Assembly: GCA_050084515.1 (NCBI GenBank) | Contig: CM114271.1 | Span: 47,864,001 to 47,928,000, forward strand | Direction of reading: 5' to 3' | Source: Blasia pusilla | Lineage: Eukaryota > Marchantiophyta > Marchantiopsida > Blasiales | DNA: 64,000 nucleotides | In this document: in pieces, positions 48,093 to 58,581 of the stretch | Numbering within the stretch: position 1 is the first letter of the stretch | Layout: every line of letters starts with the position of its first letter | The notes under the pieces: generated by a model | Database searches by the model: none | What the model saw: only the letters and a program-made list of their open reading frames with translations | What the model was told of the DNA's origin: nothing | Made by a program: the position numbers and the translations under genes

Positions 48093-48958
48093 TCATGATC
48101 CACCTTGGTCAGCAAGGTCAGCGGCTTCACAATCGAACTGAATCCCTTGACGTACCACCGATAGAAGTTCGCCAATCCCATGAATGCGCAAACATGGCTC
48201 ACGTCTGTAGGGCATGGAATGCGTGAGATAGCCTCTACCTTCGTCTGATGAACACCAAGGCCCCTTGGGTATATCGTATGACCCAAGTACTCAATCTGGT
48301 CATAAAAGAACTTGCACTTTCCTGGATGTAGCTTCAGCCCATGTAATTGCAATCGTCAAAACACCTCCTCTAGATGTCGCTCATGCTCCTCAACCGTGGC
48401 GCTAAAGACTACAATGTCATCAATACAATACCTAGCAAAATCCACACCAGCCAAGATCCTATCCATGATCCTCTGGAACTCAGTCGGGGCGTTCTTTAAC
48501 CCAAATGGTAAGAACCGCCACTGATACAAACAATCCTTCCCGTGAGGGTCGATGCCCCAAAATTCCGTCTTCTGCTTGTCCTCCAATCTGATAGGCAGCT
48601 GATGGTATCCGGCTCGTAAATCCAATGAATTGAAGACCTTTGTGTGACCAATCGCATCAAAGATCTCCTCAAGGGTGGGCATGGCATACCTAACGGACTT
48701 CATCTGCCGATTGATAGGTCGGTAATCCCCACACATCCGCCTATCCATCCAGTTTCCATGCACATCCTTCTTGGCAGGCATGATAGTGGCAAATGCATAC
48801 TCCCCATGCGACATCTCTACTAGTCTTGCTCCAACCAAGTCTTGGCTCCTACTCTGAATCAGAAGCCTCTCCATATCACTATACCTGTAGGATCGTTGGA
48901 AGATCGGCGTATCACTTGAAAACTCAATGCGGATCCCCGGTCCCTTCAGCGTACCCAA
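48038..48958 (-). pseudogene. Reverse transcriptase, copy D
   Basis: The frame 48356-48958 (200 aa) is a near-complete Ty3-type palm: EMSHGEYAFATIMPAKKDVH, RRMCGDYRPINRQ, FNSLDLRAGYHQLPI, then FWGIDPHGK and PFGLKNAPTEFQRIMDRIL, then CIDDIVVFSATVEEHERHL (about 48390-48430). The catalytic YVDD of copy B appears as CIDD (Tyr to Cys). The next frame (48038-48352) continues with LHPGKCKFFYDQIEYLGHTI and FMGLANFYRWYVKGFS. A stop separates the two frames. Confidence 0.85.
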
Positions 48959-48973
48959 TCCTCCATGCTAAAT

Positions 48974-49215
48974 GCAAAGCAGCTCCTATAACTCCTGAGG
49001 AACTGCATGTGGAGAAGATCAGAGTTTGCACTTGGCTGCAGGAGAGTGGTCGAGTGTCGTTGTTCGAGATGGGGTTGCACCATAGCAACCACCAATATGT
49101 GCGTCGGAGAGTCCTACCATAGTCACGATGGAGACTTGGGAGCCAAATATGGGCCCTAAGTTGATAGGAGGAGAGCGGGGCCGAATACATCACTTCCTTA
49201 GGAGTTATAGGAGCT
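48974..49215 (-). repeat. Fold-back inversion inside copy D
   Basis: Nearly identical inverted sequences of about 25 bp (around GGAGTTATAGGAGCTGC) bound the interval at 48974-49000 and 49189-49215. The DNA between them reads in copy B's plus orientation (compare 46950-47110) while the rest of copy D is minus. The event coincides with loss of the C-terminal methyltransferase motifs. Confidence 0.65.
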
Positions 49216-49820
49216 GCGTCCTCCGTAACACCGCATGAGGCACTAAGTTGGTCCACCATAGACGCGGGCGATGGGCTCTAGAACCTACACTCACCGCATC
49301 CAAGAATAATGCTCGGCCAATCCAGGCACGCACTTGATGAGCACTCGTCACCACCCGTGACCTAGAGTCTCCTAAGATCGGCACATTCTCTAGAATGTAG
49401 GCTGGAGAACGAGACTGGTGCTCCTGCAAGTGCCGTAAGACCCTCAACATCTCCCAAAACAACCTGGAATGAGTGTCATCCAACCCGTTGCCTCGTCCAG
49501 CGCTCGATTGGCCTTGACATGGCCAATCGGAAATGACCAAATCAATGGTCCCTACCCGCTCTAAATCATGCGCCCCCAGCAACGAAATATCCCTTGGTAG
49601 GGAACTTTGGTACCCTGTATCGCGGACGCAAACAATAAGTCGGGAAAACGTAGGCGTAATAGCGCCACATAGCGTAGTGAGACGCGCCTCGCAATATCAT
49701 CACTCTCCACATACAGTTACTATTGCACTTGCACTCCTACCTACAAAACAGCAGCTAACCCGGTGCTAATCCCTCCAAAAAGATCAAACACTCAAATACC
49801 CTCCTCCGGGATACACCACA
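49215..49820 (-). pseudogene. C5-cytosine methyltransferase, copy D (C-terminally truncated)
   Basis: Motif I is VFDLFGGISTGLAAVL (DLFGG codons 49771-49785). Frame 49205-49582 carries IDLVISDWPCQGQSSAGRG with the catalytic Cys codon intact (49517-49519), then SRLFWEMLRVLRHLQEH, then AYILENVPILGDS (ENV 49382-49390) and HRPRLWWTNLVPH (motif VIII). It ends there at the fold-back junction; motifs IX and X are absent. This is the clearest copy of the catalytic half. A stop lies just before motif I and a frameshift between motifs I and IV. Confidence 0.85.
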
Positions 49821-49824
49821 CAAT

Positions 49825-50560
49825 GGGTGTGGTATCCAAGGGTGTCATCCTAGCACTCCCAGCTACCTTGAGTTCCTTAGACCCGTCACGCTCCGATGCA
49901 AACGCCTCGCTCCACGCGGTTTGCACGTGCTCATCTGCCAATCATCGAAGCTCCTCACTTGAGCCCCACATCGGCACCTCTCCTCCATGGAATGATGCGG
50001 CTACCATAACACTCCTCTCCATAGAAATGTCAAGAATGGGAGTATCCTCTATATGGATATGTCCCTCAATCAAATCACTAGGCCAAGTGATGGCACTTCT
50101 AAATGCTGCTAAGGTTGCCACCTCTCCTGGCCGTCGCTCAATCACTGCACATGTGAATCCAACGGGTAATGAGCTAAAGCACCCATCACCTTACTGCCAT
50201 CCCAGTAATCCAGGGAAAACCCCATTGGTTATAACACTGCTCCACCAACCAAAATGTTGTAGGACTCTGCATCAGTCACTATCGCCTTGGCTCGCACCAC
50301 GGACTCATCTGTAGGATGTCTTGGGCGAATCCTCACCATGACCTCCTGTCGGGTGATATACTGTGTGGTACTTGCTCCACCCAAGGATGGCTGAATCCGA
50401 AATGGACAACGCTCCACATCGGCTCTTGTCAATCCCAATCCTCTGAATGACGCTTTCCCCAACATCAAGGGTTGTGCTCCTGAATCCAACAAGACGCGTT
50501 ACAGACTAAAAGCTCTACCTCCGAGACTCACCAACTGGAAGACCGCTTCTTGGTTATCCA
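49825..50560 (-). pseudogene. Aspartic protease and linker, copy D
   Basis: Frame 50229-50492 begins MLDSGAQPLMLGKASFRGLG with the catalytic DSG intact, followed by TTQYITRQEVMVRIRP and ILVGGAVL. The linker (49942-50145: SAITWPSDLIEGHIHIEDTP, SMERSVMVAASFHGGEVPMW) is conserved with A and B. Confidence 0.75.
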
Positions 50561-51116
50561 GCAACATAACACCAGGAGAAGCCATGGCACGCTCTATCGC
50601 GGGTCTAGCGGGCATCTCCGCCATCCTAGAAGCCGGAGCCTGCCATGAATCTGACGTGGACGGCCCGAGCATCCACTCCAAGGGCAAGTCCATCACCTCC
50701 TCTGCAATCACCTCTGAACGTGATGCAGGAACTCCAACTCCGCGCTCACATAGTGAAGCGGCCAGCCAAAAAGCCTCGGTGGGCGTACGCCCCAACGTCA
50801 TAACATCGGTAGTAAAAATTAAAGGAGTGCGGTACACAACGGTGGCCGCCCCCAACAACGTGCTCGACACATATCCCTCTTGAGCATTAACAATAGGAGT
50901 TGTCATACTCGCTTCTCCCATCGCCCTCCATGCTTGCACACCAACAACATCACCAACTCTCCAAGAACTCTCATCAGGACCCATCGATGGGGTCCTCATC
51001 GCCTCGGACAACTTGAAAGACTGAGGAAGCCTTCCCCTCGCTGTGGATCCAACTCTGCGGCTGCTCCATGCATCACAAATGCGGCTTCCTCCATTGGGGC
51101 AACCCCGCACATCCAA
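50499..51116 (-). other. Conserved spacer domain, copy D
   Basis: The 205-aa frame is the longest copy of this unidentified region. It includes GEASMTTPIVNAQEGYVSST, then LLGAATVVYRTPLIFTTDV, then LGRTPTEAFWLAASLCERGV, then MLGPSTSDSWQAPASRMAEM, and runs up to SLGGRAFSL at the protease. It is rich in Ala, Met and Glu, without Cys/His motifs. Confidence 0.5.
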
Positions 51117-51234
51117 CCAGGATCCTCCAGATCTGTGGCTGCTCCATATGATGTCGATGCCACCGATCCGGCATCAGGTAACCTCAATGCCATAATGGCA
51201 ATCTGCTCTTGTAGCTGTTGTATCTGAGCAGCCA

Positions 51235-52585
51235 TCCCAGCCTCTTGTCTGGTGTCTCCCTCGGCGCGTCTAGGTGGTGGTACTCTACCTCCTCCATGGA
51301 CAACTCCACCACCGTGTCGGGCAACTCGAGCTCCTCATCCTCCTTTGACCACCAAGTGCACAATCTCTAGGCCCACCCGGACCGGCTACTCGCTCTGGTG
51401 CCCTCTCTGGCCCTGGTCCGGACATAACTCAAGATGTAAACTAAAACACCTGGCACGTGTATGACCATACCTCTGAAAATAGTCACACTGATAACCTCCT
51501 TGTGTAGCACCATCTCCGACTTCCTGTATCCTCCTTGAGCTCGTGGTGCCACAGTCGACCTATCTCGGAGTCCACGTTGCTGCACATGTAGTGCAGGCGA
51601 TCGTGACTGCTCTCGCCCACAACCCATGGTGGCTACGCTCTCCTCCACCATGTTGCGCTTAGTGTTCTCGGCGGTCCTTAAAACATCTCTCAACGTAGGG
51701 GAGTTGTTCATAAGAAGCATCCCCTCCCGCACCCGTGTCCGCAGGGTCTGGTCCAACATCGCGTGCCATGACTGGATAGCCCGAGCCTCTGTCATCCCTT
51801 GGGTGACGTTGATCAACTAGCGCAAGCAAGTGTAAGCCTTATGCAAACTCTCACCCGGGCGCCTCTAGAAGTCGTGGATGCTCTGCAACTTCTCCGTCCG
51901 TACCCCTTGGTAGCTCGCCCTTAACTCAGCAAAGAACTCAACCACGGGGTTGAATCTGGGACAAACCCGACTAAACGGTGCACTTGCTCCAATGCGAGTG
52001 ACCCCTCCTAAAACATCACTTGTGGAAGAGGAAGTAGCCTCTCTTGACTCCTCCTCCTCATCTGGGAACGGCTCCGTCCATGACACATCGTGTGGATCAT
52101 AGTAGAGCCTCCACGTCTCGATCTCACGTGCATATCTCTGAGAGAACTCATGGTAATTGTCCATTGGCGCCCCCTCTAAATGCTGGAACATAACCCGTTC
52201 CATGTTGTAAACGGATTGAACTCTCTAGAGTTCCTAGCCCGTTGGGAGTCGCACCAACTCCTAAACTCTGCTATGAAATCGTGCAACTCAATCATGCCTA
52301 CTGCACCTAAAAACCTACGCGGTCCTCTACCCCAATCGTCCATCTCGTATGCCCAACTGGTAGGACCACTCACAATGTGTGGCGATGTGCTCACAAACTC
52401 CTCTACACGCTCCCCCTCGTTTGAAGAGAACACAGAAGGGGGTCGAGATGGTCCCTCACGTGGAGACCCTCGAAACCTTGCGCCACTCTGCATAAAACCT
52501 CTAGAGCTACTCTTTGGTTCACCACCTTGCCTCTCAAAGTCCCGAACCGACGTCGTGATGACCCTTGTGCCCCTCTCACTCGATC
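51235..52585 (-). pseudogene. gag region, copy D
   Basis: Frames 52176-52493, 51865-52203 and 51367-51816 match the gag of A and B: GMIELHDFIAEFRSWCDSQR, then HLEGAPMDNYHEFSQRYARE, then the acidic PDEEEESREATSSS stretch and MLDQTLRTRVREGMLLMNNS. The zinc-knuckle region is largely out of frame here. Confidence 0.68.
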
Positions 52586-54202
52586 ACTCTCAACCTCGCG
52601 AGTAATCCCTCAATCACTCATCCCAAACATGCGGCACTCGATCTACACTCCCATTCCCTGAGACGTGTAACGTGCGGCAACAAGCGGCGTGGTGTGGTAA
52701 ATTGACCAGGCTATCATCTCATCGACAACCTACCCTCAACTCCGAACATCCCACACAGGTCTATATCCCCTAAACCACATACATAAATGATGCTCTCAAC
52801 ATCCACAGAATCCAATATCCCCAAATAAACTACCCAAATCCCAGAATCCCTCACGAGTGCAGGGTAAAGGACCAGAATGGGTAACCTCAACACATGTCGA
52901 TGTCGCTCCTCAGCAATTGCAAATCTTAACCCCAACTCAGTCGTGGAGGAAACTCCTCCAATCAGCAAGTCATACTCCTCCCACACTGACGCTGCTCAAA
53001 ACTCCTCGATAGACAATGCGGTTCCAGCGAAACGGTGCGGCGTTGCAGGCTGCACGGAACGGCTACGAACGGCACAATCCTTGATGGTGGGATGCGGCAC
53101 TCGGCGGCATATCCTCCTCAATCAAAAATAAACCCACACTCTGCTCCACAATAACGGTGGGACTCCGCGATCAAGACAGTGCGGTGCGGCCATGAGTGGC
53201 ACAGCGCGGCAATAGGCGGCGCATTGCGGCTACGGGCATCATGGCACGGTACTCGATCGTCGTTGATCGGCTACCAATCATTACATAGCATCATGAAATC
53301 AAAACTCAAACATCCTAATCAGAGGTCATCTGCCATCCCTGGTTGACGACAAAACTTCAATGACGTGGCGGCCAAAATAAAGTACGTGGTGGCGACGCAA
53401 GTCAGAGACTCAATGAACGTCGTGGAAGACCCTCCACTCCCTAATGGCGGCAATGGCAACCAAAGGGTGGACAACGGTCGAATATGGCTCTAAGCAACGT
53501 TGGGCAATAGCAACGGCCGACGGTGGCCGGTGGACGGTGGACGGTGGACCATTGACGGTGATGGTTGACCGGTGATGGTGATGACGGACCGTTGATGGTG
53601 ATTTTTGACCGTTGACCATGACCGCCGCCGGCGTGGCGGCTGGTTAAGGGTTTGAACAATTTAACCCTAAAAATCACCTAGCAATGGCAGTTTTGCAAGA
53701 TTAACCATAACTATTTACTCACAACTCCAAATTGCACACTATTTGTTGCACAACCTGCACAGCTTCACGATCTATGACGGCGTCAAAAAATATTTGGAAT
53801 TGGACATTCCAGTAAAAACAGACAGGGATTTTTGTGAAGCCCAATGTCTCTTTCTCCTACACAAAATTTGGCAGCGCTTCCGTGCTGATTTCTCCCAACC
53901 AAAATGTAAAGCCTGTAAAAATAGAAATCAGCAAGCTACATGGTGCTCCCGAGAGCACCAGTATGGAGTAACCTGCCCCCATAATCAATCCCTATCAGAA
54001 ATTGGATAGCGCTTCCGCGCGCCACTCTACCACACAAAAAATCGGAAAATGCAAAGAACAATCAAAGCAACCCTTGCTCCGGTGAGCACTCCCATGAGCC
54101 GTTGAACAGGGAACACGGTCCCCAACCTGAAAAAATAGCAAGTGACCAGTGAGCTTCCCCATGAAGCTCTTTCACTCTCTCATTCTCTCATTCTCTCTTT
54201 GT
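52586..54202 (-). other. Leader of copy D
   Basis: No supported frame. It resembles the leaders of A and B, with the minisatellite-like ACGGTGG/GATGGTGATG stretch at 53510-53625. Confidence 0.5.
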
Positions 54203-54717
54203 AAAGTAAGATCCAATCTCTCTCTACACCATCTCACACCATAGCTCTCAAAGGTGTGCACTCTCTCTCTCATGTCAAACCAAACCCACTCTCCTAATGA
54301 GAGGCTTCCGTATCACTCACAAGGCAAGGGACCATAGCTCCGCCGCCTCATGCCAAGAGGTTCAACGAATAGGGAATGAGCTCTCCAGCTCTCTCTCCTT
54401 GAGGTATATCCCTCCCCTCTCCCAAGCTCTCTCCGTGGTAACCTATTCTCCCAAGTCACCTCCTTGGCTCTTGATCTGATGTAGAAGGTCAAAGGCCACT
54501 TACCAAAAATAGAAAGTTGATCATAAACTCAAAATGGTACTTACCTAAAATAGTAAGTTTCTCAATATGGCTCCAAATGAACCGAAACGAAGTGGAAACT
54601 TGCTCTCTCAGGTTTCTCGGGGCCTCAGTAGGTCATCCTCGACCTATTGAGCTTGTCCTCCACTACTCACAAAGGTGCTCAACTAGATCTCACCGATCTA
54701 TCCTAAAAGACATGACA
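54203..54717 (-). repeat. 5' core repeat (A1) of copy D
   Basis: In element sense begins TGTCATGTCTTTTAGGATAG at 54717 against copy B sequence and ends near ATCTTACTTT, then continues to ACAAAGAGAGAATGAG leader. No S repeat follows. Confidence 0.8.
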
Positions 54718-55480
54718 GAGCAGGACTAGTGGAGATGTCGCATGGAGAGTATGGAGCTGCCACTATCATGCCCGCCAAGAAGGATGTACATGGCAACTGG
54801 ACAGATAGGCGGATGTGTGGAGATTACCGACCTATTAATCGGCACACAAAGTTCGATAGGTATGCCATGCCCATTCTTGAGGAGATCTTTGATGCTATTG
54901 GGCATGCAAAGATCTTCAGTTTGTTAGATCTTCGAGCCGGCTACAATCAGTTGCCTATCAGATTGGAGGATACGCAGAAGATGGCATTTTGGGGCATCAA
55001 TCCTCACAAGAAGGATTACTTATACCAGTGGTGGTTCTTAACATTTGGGTTAAAGAATGCCCCGGTTGAGTTTGAGAGGGTCATGGATAGGATCTTGGTA
55101 GGTCTGGATTTTGCTAGATGTTATGTTGATGACATCGTGGTCTTTAGCGCCACGATTGAGGAGCATGAGCGACATCTAGAGGAGGTGTTTTGACGATTGC
55201 AGTTACATGGGCTGAAGCTACATCCAGGCAAGTGCAAATTCTTCTACGACCAGATTGAGTACCTGGGTCATACGATATACCTAGAGGGCCTTGGTGTGCA
55301 GCAAACGAAGATAGAGGCTATTTCACGCATTCCACGCCTTACAGATGTGAGTCGAGTTCGTGCATTCATGAGATTGGCGAACTTCTATTGACGATACGTC
55401 AAGGATTTTAGCTTGATTGCAAAGCCGTTGACCTTGCTGACCAAGGTGGTTCAGAGTGGCACTAGGAGGATAAGCAAGAG
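54718..55480 (+). pseudogene. Reverse transcriptase, copy B (second part)
   Basis: Frame 54729-55193 (154 aa) carries EYGAATIMPAKKDVHGNW, RRMCGDYRPINRH, LLDLRAGYNQLPI, TFGLKNAPVEFERVMDRIL and CYVDDIVVFSATIEEHERHL. The catalytic YVDD is intact at 55122-55133. A stop at 55191 separates it from LHPGKCKFFYDQIEYLGHTI (55197-55391). Its N-terminal residues are in the 5' half, before copy D. Confidence 0.85.
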
Positions 55481-55489
55481 AGAGCATTT

Positions 55490-55920
55490 CAGATGCTCAA
55501 GGACAGATTAACGTCTGCACCCATATTGAGGAGACCGAGCAGGGGGCGTCCTTTCCAATTGCATACCGACTGGAGCATGTTGGGGCTTGGAGTTGTGCTC
55601 ACCCAGCATAACAATGATGGTAGAGAGTTCGTGGTGGCTTAAGCTTGTCGCTCAAACAACGCTGCAAAGGCAAACTATAGCTTATATGAGAGTGAGTGCT
55701 TCGCTACAATATGGGCTATCGCACATTTCAGATGTTATCTATTTGGCAATCCCTCTACCAGCATTACTGATCATCAGCCACTTAAGTGGTTGATGAAGTC
55801 CAACAAGCTTATAGGGAAGCTTGCGAGGTGGGCTCTTTTGTTGTAGGAGTATGACTTCCAAGTGGTGCATAGACTTGGGATGCTCAACCATGATGGAGAT
55901 GGTTTGAGCCATAACCCATG
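55490..55920 (+). pseudogene. RNase H domain, copy B
   Basis: Broken frames give LHTDWSMLGLGVVLTQHN, then an ARG-to-stop-interrupted FVVA segment, then YESECFATIWAIAHFR, then ITDHQPLKWLM and LARWALLL, then a stop and EYDFQVVHR. The acidic residues D, E and D are recognisable. Confidence 0.72.
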
Positions 55921-56129
55921 CCCAAGTCAGCGAGATTCGACTGGATGCATGGTGAGAGTGATGAGGAGTTGGTGCCAGGATGGCATGCGTCAGCCTATTT
56001 GGGCTTGTTGGCTATGGAGAGCCAGATTGCAGAGACTTTGATGGCGAGGTCTGATGGAGAGTCCTTAGATCCTGAGTCCAGTGAAGAGACGACACATGGC
56101 GAGACTTTCTAACGATGGAGTGGTCTTGG

Positions 56130-57180
56130 AGTACCTACGTATTGGCAACGTCATAAGCACAGTGGGTGCTAGAGAGCGGGATCAGTTTTGATGGGAGGGC
56201 ATACATGTGTTGCAAGTATGAAAGGATGGTAGAGTGCGTGTAGTGCCTCATCCTTTTCCGAGAGCACGTTTGGTGCATCATGCCCACGAGGATTTGGGTC
56301 ATTTTGGAGTGAAATGGACGTACAGCTTGCTCCAGATTCAGTATTGGTGGCGGGGCATGCAGACTGACGTTTAGAAGTTTGTTGCCAGATGCATGGTGTG
56401 TGATCGAGTCAGAGCATCGTTCAATGCTCTCACTCCACATTTGCATCCACTTCCGATCATGGGTTTAGGTTATAGATGGAGTTTGGATTTTGTAGGACCT
56501 TTGCCTTTGACGGAGCACCATAGTTGTTATGTGTTGGTGATGGTCGAGCACTTCTCCGAGTGGATAGAGTTGGTTGCATTTCCTGACAAAGCAAGTGAGG
56601 GAGTAGCGTATGCCTTCCTAGATCAAGTGCTGAGTCATTACGGCGCACCAACTGAGGTGTTGACAGACCAAGGTAAAGTTTGGCGGGGAGTTTCAGGCCT
56701 TCTTTGATTAGGCACTCATCGACCATCGCACTACTTTGCGAGATTATCCTGAGGCAGATGGACTAGCGGAGCAGGTTGTCCAGACAGTGAAGAGAGGACT
56801 ACGCAAGTATGGCTTGCAGAGAGGTCACCCAGGAGATTGGGACCTTCAGTTGCCGTATTTGGCGATGGGACTCAGATTCAACAGGCAAGCATCCTTAGCG
56901 TCTTTCTCACCGTACTTGTTGCTTTATGGATGAGAGCCAGATTTACCTACGTCCATTCATCGAGATGTTGGTGAGTTGTTGAACCTTGATGACCCTGATG
57001 TACGGATGCGAGCATGTTCTCAGAGGGTTGAGTTGTTTTGGAGAGTGATGCCCATGGCGTTTGAGAACTTGGCAATTGCGCAACATTGGGATATGTTGAG
57101 GTATCTGACTATTCGGGGAGGTGGTTATCGACCTACTATCCGGAGGTTTCATTAGCAAGACTATGTCTACTTGCAATGGT
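56130..57180 (+). pseudogene. Integrase, copy B
   Basis: The zinc-binding N-terminus shows LVHHAHEDLGHFG ... YWWRGMQ ... ARCMVCDRV (H-x-H and C-x2-C of the HHCC module, about 56270-56400). The core has GYRWSLDFVGPLPL (first Asp, about 56488), TEVLTDQGK (second Asp, about 56670), a frameshift, then EADGLAEQVVQTVKRGLRKY (catalytic Glu, about 56770). A C-terminal extension (56940-57180) continues in broken frames toward the PHD finger. DDE-type integrase explains the short target duplications. Confidence 0.8.
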
Positions 57181-57282
57181 ATGGTTTGGAAGGACCATGT
57201 GCGTAAGTGTGCACCATGTCATCTTCCAAATATTCACGATACAATTGATCCAAGCTTAGCAGTAGTTCTTGCAGGCTTGCGA

Positions 57283-57420
57283 TGTATGTTGTATGGTTAT
57301 GCCCGTGGTGCAACCACTATGCTAGTCTGTGATGGATGTTCGGGAGAATGGCATATGGCATGCTTGACGCCACCTCTCACTAGGGTTCCTTAGGGACAAT
57401 GGATGTGTCCTAGATATACA
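57283..57420 (+). pseudogene. PHD zinc finger downstream of integrase, copy B
   Basis: Frame 57121-57393 ends LRCMLYGYARGATT, then MLVCDGCSGEWHMACLTPPL, TRVP, a stop, then GQWMCPRY. Ligands 1, 3, 4, 5 (His), 6 and 7 of the C4HC3 pattern are present; ligands 2 and 8 are Tyr. Copy A keeps exactly those two but has lost ligand 7, so the ancestral element had a complete PHD finger. Confidence 0.78.
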
Positions 57421-57589
57421 TAGAGTAGGTAGTTCTATATTTTGACTTGTATCTATGATATGGATGACAAGAAGGCAACTAACGATGGGGCCACATGAGC
57501 ATCCAACCTTCTTACTCTTAGCGTCTGAAAGATGTATGTCATGGTAGGTAGGGATAGATGGCTATCTGGAGTTAGAGGGACCTAACCAC

Positions 57590-57603
57590 GAGCTAGGGGG
57601 GCG
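57590..57603 (+). promoter_or_regulatory. Polypurine tract of copy B
   Basis: GAGCTAGGGGGG followed by CG and then S1. Same position as in copy A. Confidence 0.6.
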
Positions 57604-57714
57604 ATTGGAGATATTTTGGTACTTCTTCTCTCGTTGTTTGGATGCCATGAGTTAGCATGGGATCGTGCGTGTTTGTGTATGTGTTCGATGACAGCGATGT
57701 GTATGCGCACGACA
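57604..57714 (+). repeat. Internal S repeat (S1) of copy B
   Basis: ATTGGAGATATTTTGGTAC ... GTATGCGCACGACA, about 17 bp shorter than S2 (58235-58362) because of one internal deletion. Two bases (GC) separate it from the core. Confidence 0.78.
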
Positions 57715-57716
57715 GC

Positions 57717-58233
57717 TATCACGTCTTTTAGGATAGATCGGTGAGATCTAATAGAGCGCCTTTGGGAGTAGTGGAGGACAGACTCAAGAGGTTAAGGATG
57801 ATGTGCTGAGGCCCCGGAAAACTTGAGAGAGCAAGTGTCCCCTTCGTTTCAACTCATTTGGAGCCATATTGAAAAACTTACTTTTTTAGGTAAATATCAT
57901 TTTGAGTATATGGTCAACTTTCTATTTTTGGTAAGTGGCCCTTGACCTCCTACATGAGGTCAAGAGCCAAGGAGGTGACTTGGGAGCATGGGTTATCATG
58001 GAGAGAGCTTGGGAGATGGGAGGGGTATACCTCAAGGAGAGAGAGCTTGAGAGCTCATTCTCTCTTTGTTGAACCTCTTGGCATGAGGCGGCGGAGCTAT
58101 GGTCTTGCTTGCCTTGTGTGTGTAACCCAAGCCTCTCAATAGGAGAGTGGGTTTGGTTTGACATTGACAGAGACATGTGAGAGTGCACACATGTGAGAAC
58201 TATGGTGTTGTGAGAGAGATTGGATCATATTTT
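57717..58233 (+). repeat. 3' core repeat (A2) of copy B
   Basis: TATCACGTCTTTTAGGATAG ... GATTGGATCATATTTT, homologous to the 5' core at 40994-41470 with scattered differences. Confidence 0.8.
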
Positions 58234-58234
58234 A

Positions 58235-58362
58235 ATTGAAGATATTTTGGTACTTCTTGTCTCGTTGTTTGGATGCCATGAGTTAGCATGGGATCGTGTG
58301 TGTTTGTATGTGTGTTTGGTGACAATGATGTATGTTGTGTAGCGATGTGTATGCGCACGACA
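58235..58362 (+). repeat. Terminal S repeat (S2) of copy B
   Basis: ATTGAAGATATTTTGGTAC ... TGTATGCGCACGACA, ending at the LINE boundary. Confidence 0.8.
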
Positions 58363-58581
58363 AATATGCAAAATGACAAAGTACTTTACTCTCGATGTGA
58401 TGTCCCGACAGTGTAGGAATCTTGACAAACCGTTCACCTTCTTGTGGCCTTCCTCAGTAGTCTTCTTAATGTATGCATCCCACATGCAATCTTTTGAGAA
58501 TTCTATGCCCAGATAGGTGTATGTGGGTACACAGGGGATCTTTTTTTTGCCCGAGAACCACTGTTGGTCTTGGTCCTCCTC
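58363..58581 (-). mobile_element. LINE fragment 2, 5' part
   Basis: Minus frame gives EEDQDQQWFSGKKKIPCVPT, then YTYLGIEFSKDCMWDAYIKK, matching the reverse transcriptase of LINE fragment 1 (39450-39700). It is the upstream piece of the LINE whose 3' part lies at 39969-40993; copy B lies between. The match ends at about 58581, the 5' truncation point. Confidence 0.75.

Larger units (their letters stand above)
47266..54717 (-). mobile_element. Retrotransposon copy D, nested in copy B
   Basis: Copy D reads from 54717 to 47266 and interrupts the reverse transcriptase of copy B. B's frame breaks after DLVG (47262) and resumes with the next residues at 54718. Flanks gagt (47262-47265) and gagc (54718-54721) are an imperfect 4 bp duplication. 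Sense order: core A1, leader, gag, spacer, protease (intact DSG), methyltransferase truncated after motif VIII, a fold-back segment, reverse transcriptase, RNase H, then a deletion that removes integrase, PHD, S1 and core and joins directly to the terminal S repeat. About 7.45 kb long. Confidence 0.8.
54718..58362 (+). mobile_element. Retrotransposon copy B, 3' half
   Basis: Resumes the reverse transcriptase exactly where 47265 broke off and continues through RNase H, integrase and PHD finger to the S1-core-S2 end. Its right end (CGCACGACA, 58354-58362) abuts the LINE, which resumes with ATATGCAAAATGAC. Confidence 0.82.

Noticed and set aside
49763-50314. 183-aa plus-strand frame over the copy D protease/linker
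   Set aside because: It is the shadow of the minus-strand protease and linker region conserved in copies A and B.
40994-58362. Reading this region as three independent retrotransposons side by side
   Set aside because: The reverse transcriptase is continuous from 47262 to 54718 and the LINE from 40993 to 58363, so the plus-strand halves are one element with copy D inside.
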